From NCBI GenBank assembly GCA_937990735.1, contig CALKQT010000100.1, forward strand, positions 1-49,574: 49,574 nt of DNA. The letters run 5' to 3'. The translations under genes and the position numbers were made by a program. The notes beneath the pieces were generated by a model, which was given only the letters and a program-made list of their open reading frames with translations, was not told the origin of the DNA and ran no database searches. Each line of letters starts with the position of its first letter. Positions within the stretch are counted from its first letter, which is position 1. This document shows, one piece after another, positions 43,539 to 49,574 of this stretch. Source of the stretch: an uncultured Campylobacter sp. (GTDB lineage Bacteria; Campylobacterota; Campylobacteria; Campylobacterales; Campylobacteraceae).

Positions 43539-44138
43539 GTGCACATTAGCGAAGGAGTTTTGAGCGCGCCCGTGCTGCTTGCAGGTTGGGCGGTTACGGC
43601 GCCTGCCGTGGCGGCGATTTTATGGCGCGTAAGGCAGTCTGAAATCCCGAAGATCGCATGTTTTAGCGCGCTATTTTTCGTCGCCTCTTTCGTTCACCTG
43701 CCCGTGGGCGTCAGCTCCATGCATTTGATGCTAAGCGGGCTCGTGGGCGCGTTTTTGGGCTCACGCGCGATCTTGGCGATTTTCGTTGCACTTTTTTTGC
43801 AAGGGGTATTTTTCGGCTTCGGAGGGCTTAGCGTGCTCGGCGTAAATACCGCAGTCATCGGCTTTCCGGCGGTTTTGGGCAGACTCTTTGCCGCCGCCGC
43901 AAAAGCGCAAGAGCTAAAAGTGCGCACGCAAAAAATTTATCTATTTTTAGCGGGTTTCGTGCCGATCGTCTGTTCGATGCTGCTTCTTGATCTCGTGCTT
44001 TTCATCAGCGGACGGGAGTTTTTTGCTATCGCGACGCTCATCTCGCTCGAAGGAGCGATTCTAGCTGTTTTGGAAGGTATCATCACCCTTTTTGCGCTTA
44101 GCTTTATTGCGAAATTTTACGGCGGACAGAGGCGATGA
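43539..44138 (+). CDS. nikM: NikM, substrate-binding S component of the nickel ECF transporter (CbiM family)
   Basis: A 199-residue membrane protein with about six helices. The N-terminus MHISEGVLSAPVLLAGW is the CbiM/NikM signature; the histidine at position 2 and further ones (SSMHLMLSG, FVHLPVG) bind nickel or cobalt. The start is GTG (GTGCACATT), eight bases after AGGAGGCG; it must be here because the N-terminal amine and His2 are part of the metal site in this family. It overlaps nikL by four bases. Nickel rather than cobalt is preferred because of the NikK/NikL partners and the operator. Confidence 0.93.
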   Translation: MHISEGVLSAPVLLAGWAVTAPAVAAILWRVRQSEIPKIACFSALFFVASFVHLPVGVSSMHLMLSGLVGAFLGSRAILAIFVALFLQGVFFGFGGLSVLGVNTAVIGFPAVLGRLFAAAAKAQELKVRTQKIYLFLAGFVPIVCSMLLLDLVLFISGREFFAIATLISLEGAILAVLEGIITLFALSFIAKFYGGQRR

Positions 44139-44758
44139 GAGCACTATTTTTCTTGACGGTTTTGAGCTCCTTCGCATTTTCGCATGCGCTTCATCTTTTT
44201 GCGACGCAAGAGGGCGATAAGGTGGAGATTTATAGCTATTTTTATAAAAATTCTCCCTGCATGGAGTGCGAAGTTTTAATCAGTGCGGACGGGCGCGAAA
44301 TTTTGCGCACTAGGACCGATAAAGAGGGACTTGCGAGCATAAAGATCCCAGCTAAAAATTTTACTATTAAAATTTACGGAGGTGCAGGGCACGGCGCGCA
44401 GATGGAATTTAGCGCCGAAGACTTTACGCCGCAGGATTCCGGTGATCCTGAAAATTCCACGCCGCAAAATTCTGAACCTCAAAATTTAGACGCCGCTAAA
44501 AATTTCGCGTCCAAAGCCCGCGCGTCCAAAAATATCGCGCCGAAAGCTAGTACGCCTGAAAATAAAATTTTAAGCACTTCTGAGCCTTTGCAAAATTCAG
44601 CCTCGCAAAGCATCTCGCCGAAAGAAAGCCCTAAGAGCGATATTAGGAGCATGGCATTTCAAAGCCAGTCCGCCGAGGCGCCTAAAATCGCGCTTTGTTT
44701 GGCTTTGATTTTCGGCTTTTTTGCTTTGATGTGGCTAGCTAAAAGAGCGCGCAAATGA
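44135..44758 (+). CDS. nikL: NikL-like accessory membrane protein of the nickel ECF transporter
   Basis: A 207-residue protein with signal peptide MRALFFLTVLSSFAFSHA, a short periplasmic domain with a cysteine pair (NSPCMECEVLI) and HALHLFA at the mature start, and one C-terminal membrane helix (IALCLALIFGFFALMWLAKR). That plan is the one of NikL/CbiN-like small components. Residues 98-175 form a low-complexity stretch rich in Ser, Pro, Asn, Lys (PQNSEPQNLDAAKNFASKAR), longer than expected and similar in style to insertions elsewhere in the window. It overlaps both neighbours by four bases. Confidence 0.82.
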   Translation: MRALFFLTVLSSFAFSHALHLFATQEGDKVEIYSYFYKNSPCMECEVLISADGREILRTRTDKEGLASIKIPAKNFTIKIYGGAGHGAQMEFSAEDFTPQDSGDPENSTPQNSEPQNLDAAKNFASKARASKNIAPKASTPENKILSTSEPLQNSASQSISPKESPKSDIRSMAFQSQSAEAPKIALCLALIFGFFALMWLAKRARK

Positions 44759-45402
44759 GCCCCGCCGTATCGCTGCTCGCGTTTTTCATCTTCAGCTTCG
44801 GCGTCGGACTTAGCGGGCAGCTTTATGCGGCGTTTTTTGCCCCGCCGCTACTTCTTTTTGCGCTTAAAATTTCGATTGCGCGCGCGGCCTGCACAAGGCT
44901 TGCGGTATTAAATATCTTTGCGATCTTAAGTGCGTTAAGCCCCGCCATAGTCGGCAACTACGAGCTTGCGGGCGTGATATTTTTGCGCGCTAATTTGATA
45001 ATGGCGTTTGCGATTTTGCTATTTTACGGCAAGGACGAATATTTTTTCGCGCGCGGATTTTACGGGCTCGGGCTCGGGGAAAAGCTAAGCTCTTTGGTGT
45101 ATTGCTGCGGGCGATTCGTAAATTTTTTACGCTCGGATCTAGCGAGGCTGCAAGCTCTTTTGCGGATGCGCGGATTTGTAGGGACGAGCGGAATTTTCAC
45201 CTATAAAATTTATGCAAATTTAGTCGGGATTTTAGCGATTTCGGCGCTTGAGCAAGCAAGAAATTTAAGCCTGGTGATGAGCGCGCGAGGGTTTTGCGGC
45301 AAGCTATTTTACGAACGTCGCGAGGGCTTGAGCATCTCGGAGGCGTCATTTTTGGCGTTCGTGCTGGCGTGCGTATCTGTTAAAATCGGAGCTATCTTAT
45401 GA
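44755..45402 (+). CDS. nikQ: NikQ, transmembrane T component of the nickel ECF transporter (CbiQ family)
   Basis: A 215-residue EcfT-type integral membrane protein that links the S component to the ATPase. It has about five helices, and two Arg-Gly coupling motifs in the cytoplasmic helices: LLRMRGF (about residues 138-144) and VMSARGF (about residues 175-181). Start ATG overlaps the nikL stop (ATGA), and the end overlaps nikO in the same way. Length is slightly short for CbiQ but complete. Confidence 0.9.
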   Translation: MSPAVSLLAFFIFSFGVGLSGQLYAAFFAPPLLLFALKISIARAACTRLAVLNIFAILSALSPAIVGNYELAGVIFLRANLIMAFAILLFYGKDEYFFARGFYGLGLGEKLSSLVYCCGRFVNFLRSDLARLQALLRMRGFVGTSGIFTYKIYANLVGILAISALEQARNLSLVMSARGFCGKLFYERREGLSISEASFLAFVLACVSVKIGAIL

Positions 45403-46175
45403 GTTGCTCGCTTAAGGCGTATGGAATAAGCGCTAAAAACGGCGAGCGAGAAATTTTTCGCGGCGTAAATTTGAGCGTAGGACATAAGGAAAAAGTGGCG
45501 ATCTTGGGCGCGAACGGGCAGGGCAAGACGAGCCTGCTTCAAATTTTAGGCGGCCTAAGGCAATGGGGCGAGGGCGAGATCGAGCTTTTCGGCGAGAAGC
45601 TTGAGTGTGCGGAGGATTTTGCAAAATTTCGCCACGAGATTGGGTTTTTGTTTCAAAACAGCGACGATCAATTCTTGTGCGCGAGCGTGTTTGAGGACGT
45701 CGCATTTAGCCTGCGTGCGCAAAATGAGCGGTTAAAACGAGCACAAAATGCGGAGCAAAGACGTGGAATTTTTTCTAAATTTTTTGGTCGTAATGCGCAA
45801 ATTTTAAGGCAGGGCAGCGAAAACGACCATCTAAAAAAGCTTGAAATTTTAAGCGAAGAGAAGATCGAGCGCAAGGTGCTAGAGACGCTGCGACGTTTAG
45901 GTATTGAGCATCTACGCGAGCGGGTGCCCTTTCATCTAAGCGGCGGCGAGAAAAAGCTAGTGGCGCTTGCGGGCGCGCTGGTATGCGAGCCTAGGATACT
46001 GCTACTGGACGAGCCTACGACGGCACTTGATGAGGCGATGCAGGAGCGCGTGGCGGGGATTTTGGCGGAGCTTGACGTAAGCGAGATCATCGTTTCGCAC
46101 GATAAAAGTTTCATCGATAAAATCGCAGATAAAATCTATTATTTGAAATCGGACGGCTTGTATGAAGGTCCATGA
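45399..46175 (+). CDS. nikO: NikO, ATPase of the nickel ECF transporter (CbiO family)
   Basis: A 258-residue ABC ATPase that powers the importer as a dimer on the inner face of the membrane. Walker A is GANGQGKTS, the Q-loop is FLFQNSDDQF, the signature is LSGGEKKLVALAGAL, Walker B is LLLDEPTTALDEA and the switch histidine is IVSHDKSF. About 35 extra residues (FSKFFGRNAQILRQGSEN...) follow the Q-loop region, compared with usual CbiO proteins. Last gene of the set; its 3' end is partly duplicated just downstream. Confidence 0.93.
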   Translation: MSCSLKAYGISAKNGEREIFRGVNLSVGHKEKVAILGANGQGKTSLLQILGGLRQWGEGEIELFGEKLECAEDFAKFRHEIGFLFQNSDDQFLCASVFEDVAFSLRAQNERLKRAQNAEQRRGIFSKFFGRNAQILRQGSENDHLKKLEILSEEKIERKVLETLRRLGIEHLRERVPFHLSGGEKKLVALAGALVCEPRILLLDEPTTALDEAMQERVAGILAELDVSEIIVSHDKSFIDKIADKIYYLKSDGLYEGP

Positions 46176-46223
46176 TAAGTTTATCGTTTAAAATCAAGAG
46201 GCTTGTATAAAAGTCCATAATGG
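46155..46223. repeat. imperfect 24-bp direct repeat between nikO end and tRNA-Glu
   Basis: GGCTTGTATGAAGGTCCAT begins at 46155 in the last codons of nikO; GGCTTGTATAAAAGTCCAT begins at 46200 and runs into the CCA end of the tRNA. The copies are 45 bases apart and differ in a few places. This may be a short tandem duplication that brought the tRNA 3' end next to nikO, or the trace of an integration event at the tRNA. Confidence 0.55.
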
Positions 46224-46297
46224 CGACCCTTGCGGGATTTGAACCACGCGTTTTCGCACTGAGAATGCAACGTCCTGAGCCACTAGACGAAAAGGTC
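46221..46297 (-). tRNA. tRNA-Glu(CUC)-like gene with a bulged T stem
   Basis: On the minus strand the acceptor GACCTTT pairs with AAGGGTC, followed by discriminator G and encoded CCA. The D arm TCGTCTAGTGGCTCAGGAC is of tRNA-Glu type. The anticodon stem TTGCA/TGCGA closes a loop TTCTCAG, giving anticodon CUC (Glu, GAG). The T stem GCGGG/CCCGC forms only if one T is bulged (GCGTGG-TTCAAAT-CCCGC), making 77 instead of 76 bases. So it may be a functional but odd minor tRNA or a decaying copy. Campylobacter usually reads Glu codons with a UUC tRNA alone. Confidence 0.75.
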
Positions 46298-46435
46298 AAG
46301 AAGCGGCATTATAGCGACAAAAACAAAATTTTAGATAAAATACTAAATGTGGTGTCTTAATATGACTATGAATTTTTTGGAATTTTAAAGAACGACACAG
46401 TGCTTATTGAGCTACGTTATTTAGATTAAAATTTA

Positions 46436-46476
46436 AAGTGCGATGGATATAATTTTAATTTTAGTCAATCGCACTT
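46436..46476. terminator. 9-bp hairpin with T run
   Basis: AAGTGCGAT (46436-46444) and ATCGCACTT (46468-46476) pair around a 23-base AT-rich loop; ATTTTTG follows on the plus strand and TTTAAATTTTAA on the minus side. It lies between the convergent nikO and PH-domain genes and could end both transcripts. Confidence 0.55.
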
Positions 46477-46542
46477 ATTTTTGAGATAAATTTGGGATGT
46501 AAAATTTTATGATTTGGCTGAAATTTATATGCGAGACGGAGA

Positions 46543-46980
46543 TTAGCCTATCTTTTCCATCGCCTTGTTTTTAAACGCTACGGGATTGGTGATATACGGG
46601 AAGCTAACCGCCGTGCCGCCAGTCCCTCGCACCACTACGGTACCGCAGCCGAAAATTCGCCCGAGGACACCTTGCGCCACAGATAGGCTCTCGATTTTCT
46701 CGTATTTCAGCTCTACCGTGTCGCGGCTGACAAAGCCTGCTTTACCGATTATACGCTGATTTGTAATGGCAAGCTCGTTTGTTTTAAAAACAATCAATCC
46801 TTTAAGCAACGCCAGTATAAAAACTCCAAATAATATGACAAAAATTTCGTAATCACCTTTGCTAAATATAAGCAACGCAATGATTAAAAAAACAATAGCG
46901 GGAATGAAAACTGCCCAGTGAATTTTAGCTTTCGCAACTATCTCTTCGCCTTTTAGAAGGTTAGACTCTATATAACCCAT
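46543..46980 (-). CDS. membrane-anchored bacterial PH-domain protein
   Basis: A 145-residue protein with two close hydrophobic helices at about 22-60 (WAVFIPAIVFLIIALLIF; FVILFGVFILALLKGL), then a bacterial PH domain of the bPH2 (YdbT/YdbS) type: FKTNELAITNQRIIGKAGFVSRDTVELKYEKIESLSV, ending RGTGGTAVSFPYITNP. Function is unknown; the family occurs in envelope stress contexts. Its start is 29 bases after a TATAAT box that follows directly on an 11-base poly-G tract, so expression may be phase variable. ATG with AAAGGATAATTTC upstream. Confidence 0.9.
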   Translation of the reverse strand: MGYIESNLLKGEEIVAKAKIHWAVFIPAIVFLIIALLIFSKGDYEIFVILFGVFILALLKGLIVFKTNELAITNQRIIGKAGFVSRDTVELKYEKIESLSVAQGVLGRIFGCGTVVVRGTGGTAVSFPYITNPVAFKNKAMEKIG

Positions 46981-47009
46981 GAAATTATCCTTTAAAAAAA
47001 ATTATTTGA

Positions 47010-47026
47010 ATTATACCCCCCCCCCC
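47010..47026 (-). promoter_or_regulatory. phase-variable promoter: G11 tract next to a -10 box
   Basis: On the minus strand an 11-base run of G (plus-strand C at 47016-47026) is followed immediately by TATAAT (47010-47015), then 29 bases to the PH-domain start codon. Poly-G tracts of this length are the hallmark of slipped-strand variation in Campylobacter. Here the tract is in the -35/-10 spacer instead of a coding region, so length changes would tune promoter strength. Confidence 0.75.
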
Positions 47027-47482
47027 ATTAATCTCAGCTTAAATTTCATGCAGTGAGTCGTGTAATGGCGCGGATTGAATGATCGGAATTTGCGCGTAAA
47101 TTTAGATTAAATTTTACTTTATCGGCTGCGAAATTCAGCGCAAAATTTATGGTTAAATTCTGCGCACTAGGCTTTTAAAATTTTAAATTTAGCGGCGCAA
47201 AACTGCCCCGCTCGCGGCCTGGCTATCGCTCTATACTGCGTAAATTTTATCAAAACACTAAGGCTTAGTGAAGCTCGCGGGGTAAATTTATAAATGCGCT
47301 AAATTTTATTGCAATACATTTGAAATTTTTAGCGCGCGATATGCAAACTCGCTGCGCTTGAAGCACGCCCTTGCATATAGAATTTATTAGCGCAAAGTAC
47401 GAAAATCGGCTAGCGTGCGCAACGGTGCGAAATTAAAATTTAAGCTCGCTAGTCTAAATTTGAAATTTTATAGCCGCTCGCT
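47027..47482. other. repeat-rich intergenic spacer
   Basis: About 450 bases with more than a dozen AAATTT / TTTTAAAATTTTAAATTT words. No gene is supported. It lies between the poly-G promoter and the kdsA 3' end. Confidence 0.55.
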
Positions 47483-48523
47483 CTAAAATCCGAGCGCTTT
47501 TTGAATTGCAAGCGTCTGGGCTACGACGCGCTCTAGCTGCTGCAAATTTAGCATATTCGGTCCATCCGAAAGTGCGTGGGCGGGATCAGGGTGCGTCTCG
47601 TAAAAAAAGCCGTCCACGCCCACGGCCGCCGCCGCTCGCGCGAGATACGGCACGAAGCGCGAATCTCCGCCGCTCGTAGCGCCGATACTAGGCATCTGCA
47701 CGCTGTGCGTCGCGTCAAAAATGACCGGCGCAAACTCGCGCATGATCGGTAGCGAGCGCATATCAACAATCAAATTTCCGTAGCCGAAGGTACTGCCGCG
47801 TTCGGTGAGCCAAACGCCGTAACGGCGCGCCAGATCGTGCATCCCTTCGCCGCTTGGCTGCGAGGCGCTTTGAGCAGAATTTGCAGCGCCTTCGGTACTG
47901 CAAGCATGGGCGGAATTTTGCGCGTCCGATCGTGCGCTGCAAGAATTTTGCGCGCCTAGCGCGGAAGAGCCGTCATTCGCACCGCTTCGAGCGCCGCTTT
48001 GCACGCCGCAAATTTCGGTATCGCTAGAGCAGGCGCTGTTTTGAGCAGCCTTTGTACCGCCAGATGCCGCGCCGCTTTGCGGGGTATAAGCCCGTGCGCT
48101 GCGGGTTTGCAGCACCTTTTCGACGCTGTGTTTCATCGCCTGCGGCGATAAAAACTGACCCTTTTTGATATTTACTACCGCTTGCGTGCCGGCTGCGGCG
48201 ACGAGCAGGTCGGTTTGGCGGCACAAAAACGCCGGTATTTGCAGCACGTTGGCGACGCGTGCGACGGGCCCCGCCTGGTAGCTCTCGTGGATGTCGGTTA
48301 AAATTTTATAACCGAACTTTTCCTTTACCTCGGCTAAAATTTCACAGCCGCGCTGCAATCCCGGGCCACGGAAGCTTGAGATGCTGGTGCGGTTGGCTTT
48401 ATCGAAGCTGCTTTTAAAGTAAAATTCCACCCCGTCCATTTCGTTAAATTTGCGTAAACTTTCCGCGACTTTCATTATCAACTCGCGACTTTCGATCACG
48501 CAGGGTCCTGCGATCAGTATCAT
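47483..48523 (-). CDS. kdsA: KDO-8-phosphate synthase with an ~85-residue insertion
   Basis: Makes 3-deoxy-D-manno-octulosonate 8-phosphate from arabinose 5-phosphate and PEP for lipopolysaccharide. Motifs are LIAGPCVIES, FYFKSSFDKANRTS, FRGPGLQRG, LTDIHES and, near the end, TERGSTFGYGNLIVDMR and FDATHSVQMP. Cys8 in GPCVIES, with the later His, Glu and Asp, marks the metal-dependent class (as in Aquifex) instead of the Asn-type E. coli enzyme. The normal 260-275 residues are extended to 346 by a Ser/Ala/Gln/Asn/Gly-rich stretch at about 141-228 (AQNSCSARSDAQNSAHACS), in a loop before strand VWLTERG. In C. jejuni kdsA adjoins ribH, as I recall; here it does not. Confidence 0.94.
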   Translation of the reverse strand: MILIAGPCVIESRELIMKVAESLRKFNEMDGVEFYFKSSFDKANRTSISSFRGPGLQRGCEILAEVKEKFGYKILTDIHESYQAGPVARVANVLQIPAFLCRQTDLLVAAAGTQAVVNIKKGQFLSPQAMKHSVEKVLQTRSARAYTPQSGAASGGTKAAQNSACSSDTEICGVQSGARSGANDGSSALGAQNSCSARSDAQNSAHACSTEGAANSAQSASQPSGEGMHDLARRYGVWLTERGSTFGYGNLIVDMRSLPIMREFAPVIFDATHSVQMPSIGATSGGDSRFVPYLARAAAAVGVDGFFYETHPDPAHALSDGPNMLNLQQLERVVAQTLAIQKALGF

Positions 48524-48574
48524 GAAATATCCTTTTTTAAAATTTGCGCGATTTTAGCGAAATTTTACTAACTC

Positions 48575-49162
48575 TTAATAGGGCTTGCCGAAAAATTTTT
48601 CGTAATGCTCGTAAAAGCGCTTGTAGTAGGGATTTGAGTAGCGTTTGCGCATGCCGTAGTTGTAGCACTCGATCGTGTCTTTGATATTTTTGTCTTTGGC
48701 GTTCCAACATTTGCGTAGGATTTTAGCGCATTTGGTGAGGTTATACATCGGATTAAATATATAATCGATCTCGTTTTGGCTGAAATTTACGGCGTTTAGC
48801 TGCCCGAGCCCCACGTCGATACTAAAGCCATCCTCGTACAGATATTTGGCGATCTGCACGGCATAAATTTCGTTTGCCGGTATGATCGTAACGACCCATT
48901 TGCTGGAATTTAGGCTGTAGTTGCTCGTTTTGATGCGGATATTTTGATTGCGCAGGCTTGCGAAATAATCGGCGTTTGCTTTGTTTGTCAAAAAGGAGAT
49001 CGTGTAGGGCTCGAAGTCGCTTTCGATTTTGACGATGGTGTATAAAATTTCAGGCTTTACCCCTTCGTTTTGCGCTACTGCGGCGATGGCGTTTACGATC
49101 TCGTTCGGCGAGTAAGCGGGGGCTTGAAGCGCTAAAAACAGGGCGAAAACCAACTTTTTCAT
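48575..49162 (-). CDS. exported lytic transglycosylase, SLT type
   Basis: A 195-residue protein with signal peptide MKKLVFALFLALQAPAYS, so periplasmic. The SLT core shows ILYTIVKIESDF, with catalytic Glu47, then the middle GLGQLNAVNF (usual GxMQ/GLGQ motif) and IECYNYG near the end (usual AYNxG). Cysteines CAKILRKC are probably bridged. Single-domain proteins of this size (VirB1-like) trim peptidoglycan for secretion or flagellar assembly; the partner system is not in the window. A TATACT promoter lies upstream. Confidence 0.9.
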   Translation of the reverse strand: MKKLVFALFLALQAPAYSPNEIVNAIAAVAQNEGVKPEILYTIVKIESDFEPYTISFLTNKANADYFASLRNQNIRIKTSNYSLNSSKWVVTIIPANEIYAVQIAKYLYEDGFSIDVGLGQLNAVNFSQNEIDYIFNPMYNLTKCAKILRKCWNAKDKNIKDTIECYNYGMRKRYSNPYYKRFYEHYEKFFGKPY

Positions 49163-49200
49163 CTAAATTTACCGAGCCTTTGATAAAATTTTATGTCGCA

Positions 49201-49206
49201 AGTATA
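49201..49206 (-). promoter_or_regulatory. -10 box for the lytic transglycosylase gene
   Basis: Minus-strand TATACT in the extended context TTGTGCTATACTTGCG, 38 bases upstream of the start codon. TG at the upstream side gives an extended -10. Confidence 0.55.
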
Positions 49207-49260
49207 GCACAATTTCAGTCTTTTCATCATTGTTTAAGTGAAAATTAATCGTATTGGATA

Positions 49261-49266
49261 TATAAT
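49261..49266 (+). promoter_or_regulatory. -10 box for the tRNA cluster
   Basis: TATAAT in the context ATTGGATATATAATCACA, 24 bases before the tRNA-Val 5' end, preceded by AT-rich DNA. It probably drives the Val-Asp-Lys tRNA transcript. Confidence 0.7.
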
Positions 49267-49290
49267 CACATTTCTTTTTTAAACCCAAAT

Positions 49291-49366
49291 GGTCGCTTAG
49301 CTCAGCTGGTAGAGCGCCACCCTTACAAGGTGGATGTCGCAGGTTCGATCCCTACAGCGACCACCA
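49291..49366 (+). tRNA. tRNA-Val(UAC)
   Basis: Complete cloverleaf with encoded CCA: acceptor GGTCGCT/AGCGACC, D arm TAGCTCAGCTGGTAGAGC, anticodon stem CCACC/GGTGG around CTTACAA (anticodon TAC), T arm GCAGGTTCGATCCCTAC. First of a tRNA set. The gap to the next tRNA holds two small hairpins (GAAATCC/GGATTTC at 49371-49386 and CACTTGC/GCAAGTG at 49399-49415) that may guide processing. Confidence 0.97.
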
Positions 49367-49426
49367 TTTTGAAATCCTTGGATTTCATACTTCTTTAGCA
49401 CTTGCACCGCAAGTGTGATTTTTGGT

Positions 49427-49503
49427 GCGACGGTAGTTCAGCTGGTTAGAATGCCGCCCTGTCACGGCGGAGGTCGTGGGTTCGAGCCCCATTCGTCGCG
49501 CCA
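49427..49503 (+). tRNA. tRNA-Asp(GUC)
   Basis: Acceptor GCGACGG pairs with TCGTCGC, discriminator G and CCA follow. Anticodon stem CCGCC/GGCGG encloses CTGTCAC (anticodon GTC). T arm GTGGGTTCGAGCCCCAT. Complete, 77 bases with CCA. Confidence 0.97.
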
Positions 49504-49514
49504 CTTCTTACGAT

Positions 49515-49574
49515 GTCTTGCTAGCTCAGTAGGTAGAGCATCTCACTTTTAATGAGGGGGTCGTTGGTTCGAAT
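49515..49574 (+). tRNA. tRNA-Lys(UUU), 3' end beyond window
   Basis: Acceptor 5' strand GTCTTGC, D arm TAGCTCAGTAGGTAGAGC, anticodon stem TCTCA/TGAGG around CTTTTAA (anticodon TTT), and the start of the T arm GTTGGTTCGAAT. The 3' acceptor is outside the window, so pairing cannot be completed. Confidence 0.9.

Overview
The window comes from a Campylobacter-like epsilonproteobacterium (Campylobacterota). Gene order and protein features match that group: a uvrB / three-small-gene block, pgpA / ATP-sulfurylase-like / HP1021-type orphan regulator / ispDF, the thiS-thiF-thiG-thiH-thiE set, pyrF-nusB-ribH, and a NikKMLQO nickel ECF transporter. Coding base composition is GC-rich for the genus, which suggests one of the oral, higher-GC species (C. 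gracilis is my guess; this is inference). The most striking property is a flood of AAATTT / AAAATTTT words. They fill most intergenic spacers (several of 0.5-1 kb) and also occur inside genes, where they encode Lys-Phe or Asn-Phe-Lys.

Layout. 1-1.3 kb: start of uvrB and a divergent trio of small genes. 1.8-8.3 kb (minus strand): alpha/beta hydrolase, pgpA, ATP-sulfurylase-like protein, orphan response regulator, ispDF. 8.5-10.9 kb: thiC-mrp. 11.7-13.9 kb: an exported protein and an AT-rich membrane protein. 14-19.1 kb: dapD, a small exported protein, a CDF metal transporter, a YbiT-type ABC-F ATPase and thiS. 20-26.3 kb: thiF, thiG, an inverted Sel1-repeat gene, thiH and thiE, separated by repeat-rich spacers. 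26.5-32.2 kb: an AT-rich membrane protein, a DUF3108 protein, two gene remnants and a 922-residue SF1 helicase whose N-terminus has a HEPN-like RX4H motif. 32.2-34.9 kb: pyrF-nusB-ribH and a decayed SMR transporter pair. 35-42 kb: sodB, LysE, an SNF symporter, a nadD-rsfS fusion and serS. 42-46.2 kb: nikKMLQO with a candidate NikR operator. 46.2-49.6 kb: an aberrant tRNA-Glu, a PH-domain membrane protein behind a poly-G promoter tract, kdsA, an SLT lytic transglycosylase, and tRNA-Val, tRNA-Asp and tRNA-Lys.

Functional links. thiC, thiS, thiF, thiG, thiH and thiE supply most of thiamine synthesis; no TPP riboswitch was seen upstream of thiC. The NikKMLQO proteins form one nickel importer, and the operator-like sequence sits against the nikK start codon. 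Several essential enzymes (IspD, ThiE, NadD, KdsA) carry in-frame low-complexity insertions of about 70-240 residues at loop positions, and NusB has a basic tail of about 210 residues. I regard these insertions, together with the AAATTT-rich spacers, as the main undescribed phenomenon here. The HEPN-like helicase is the best candidate for a new defence protein.
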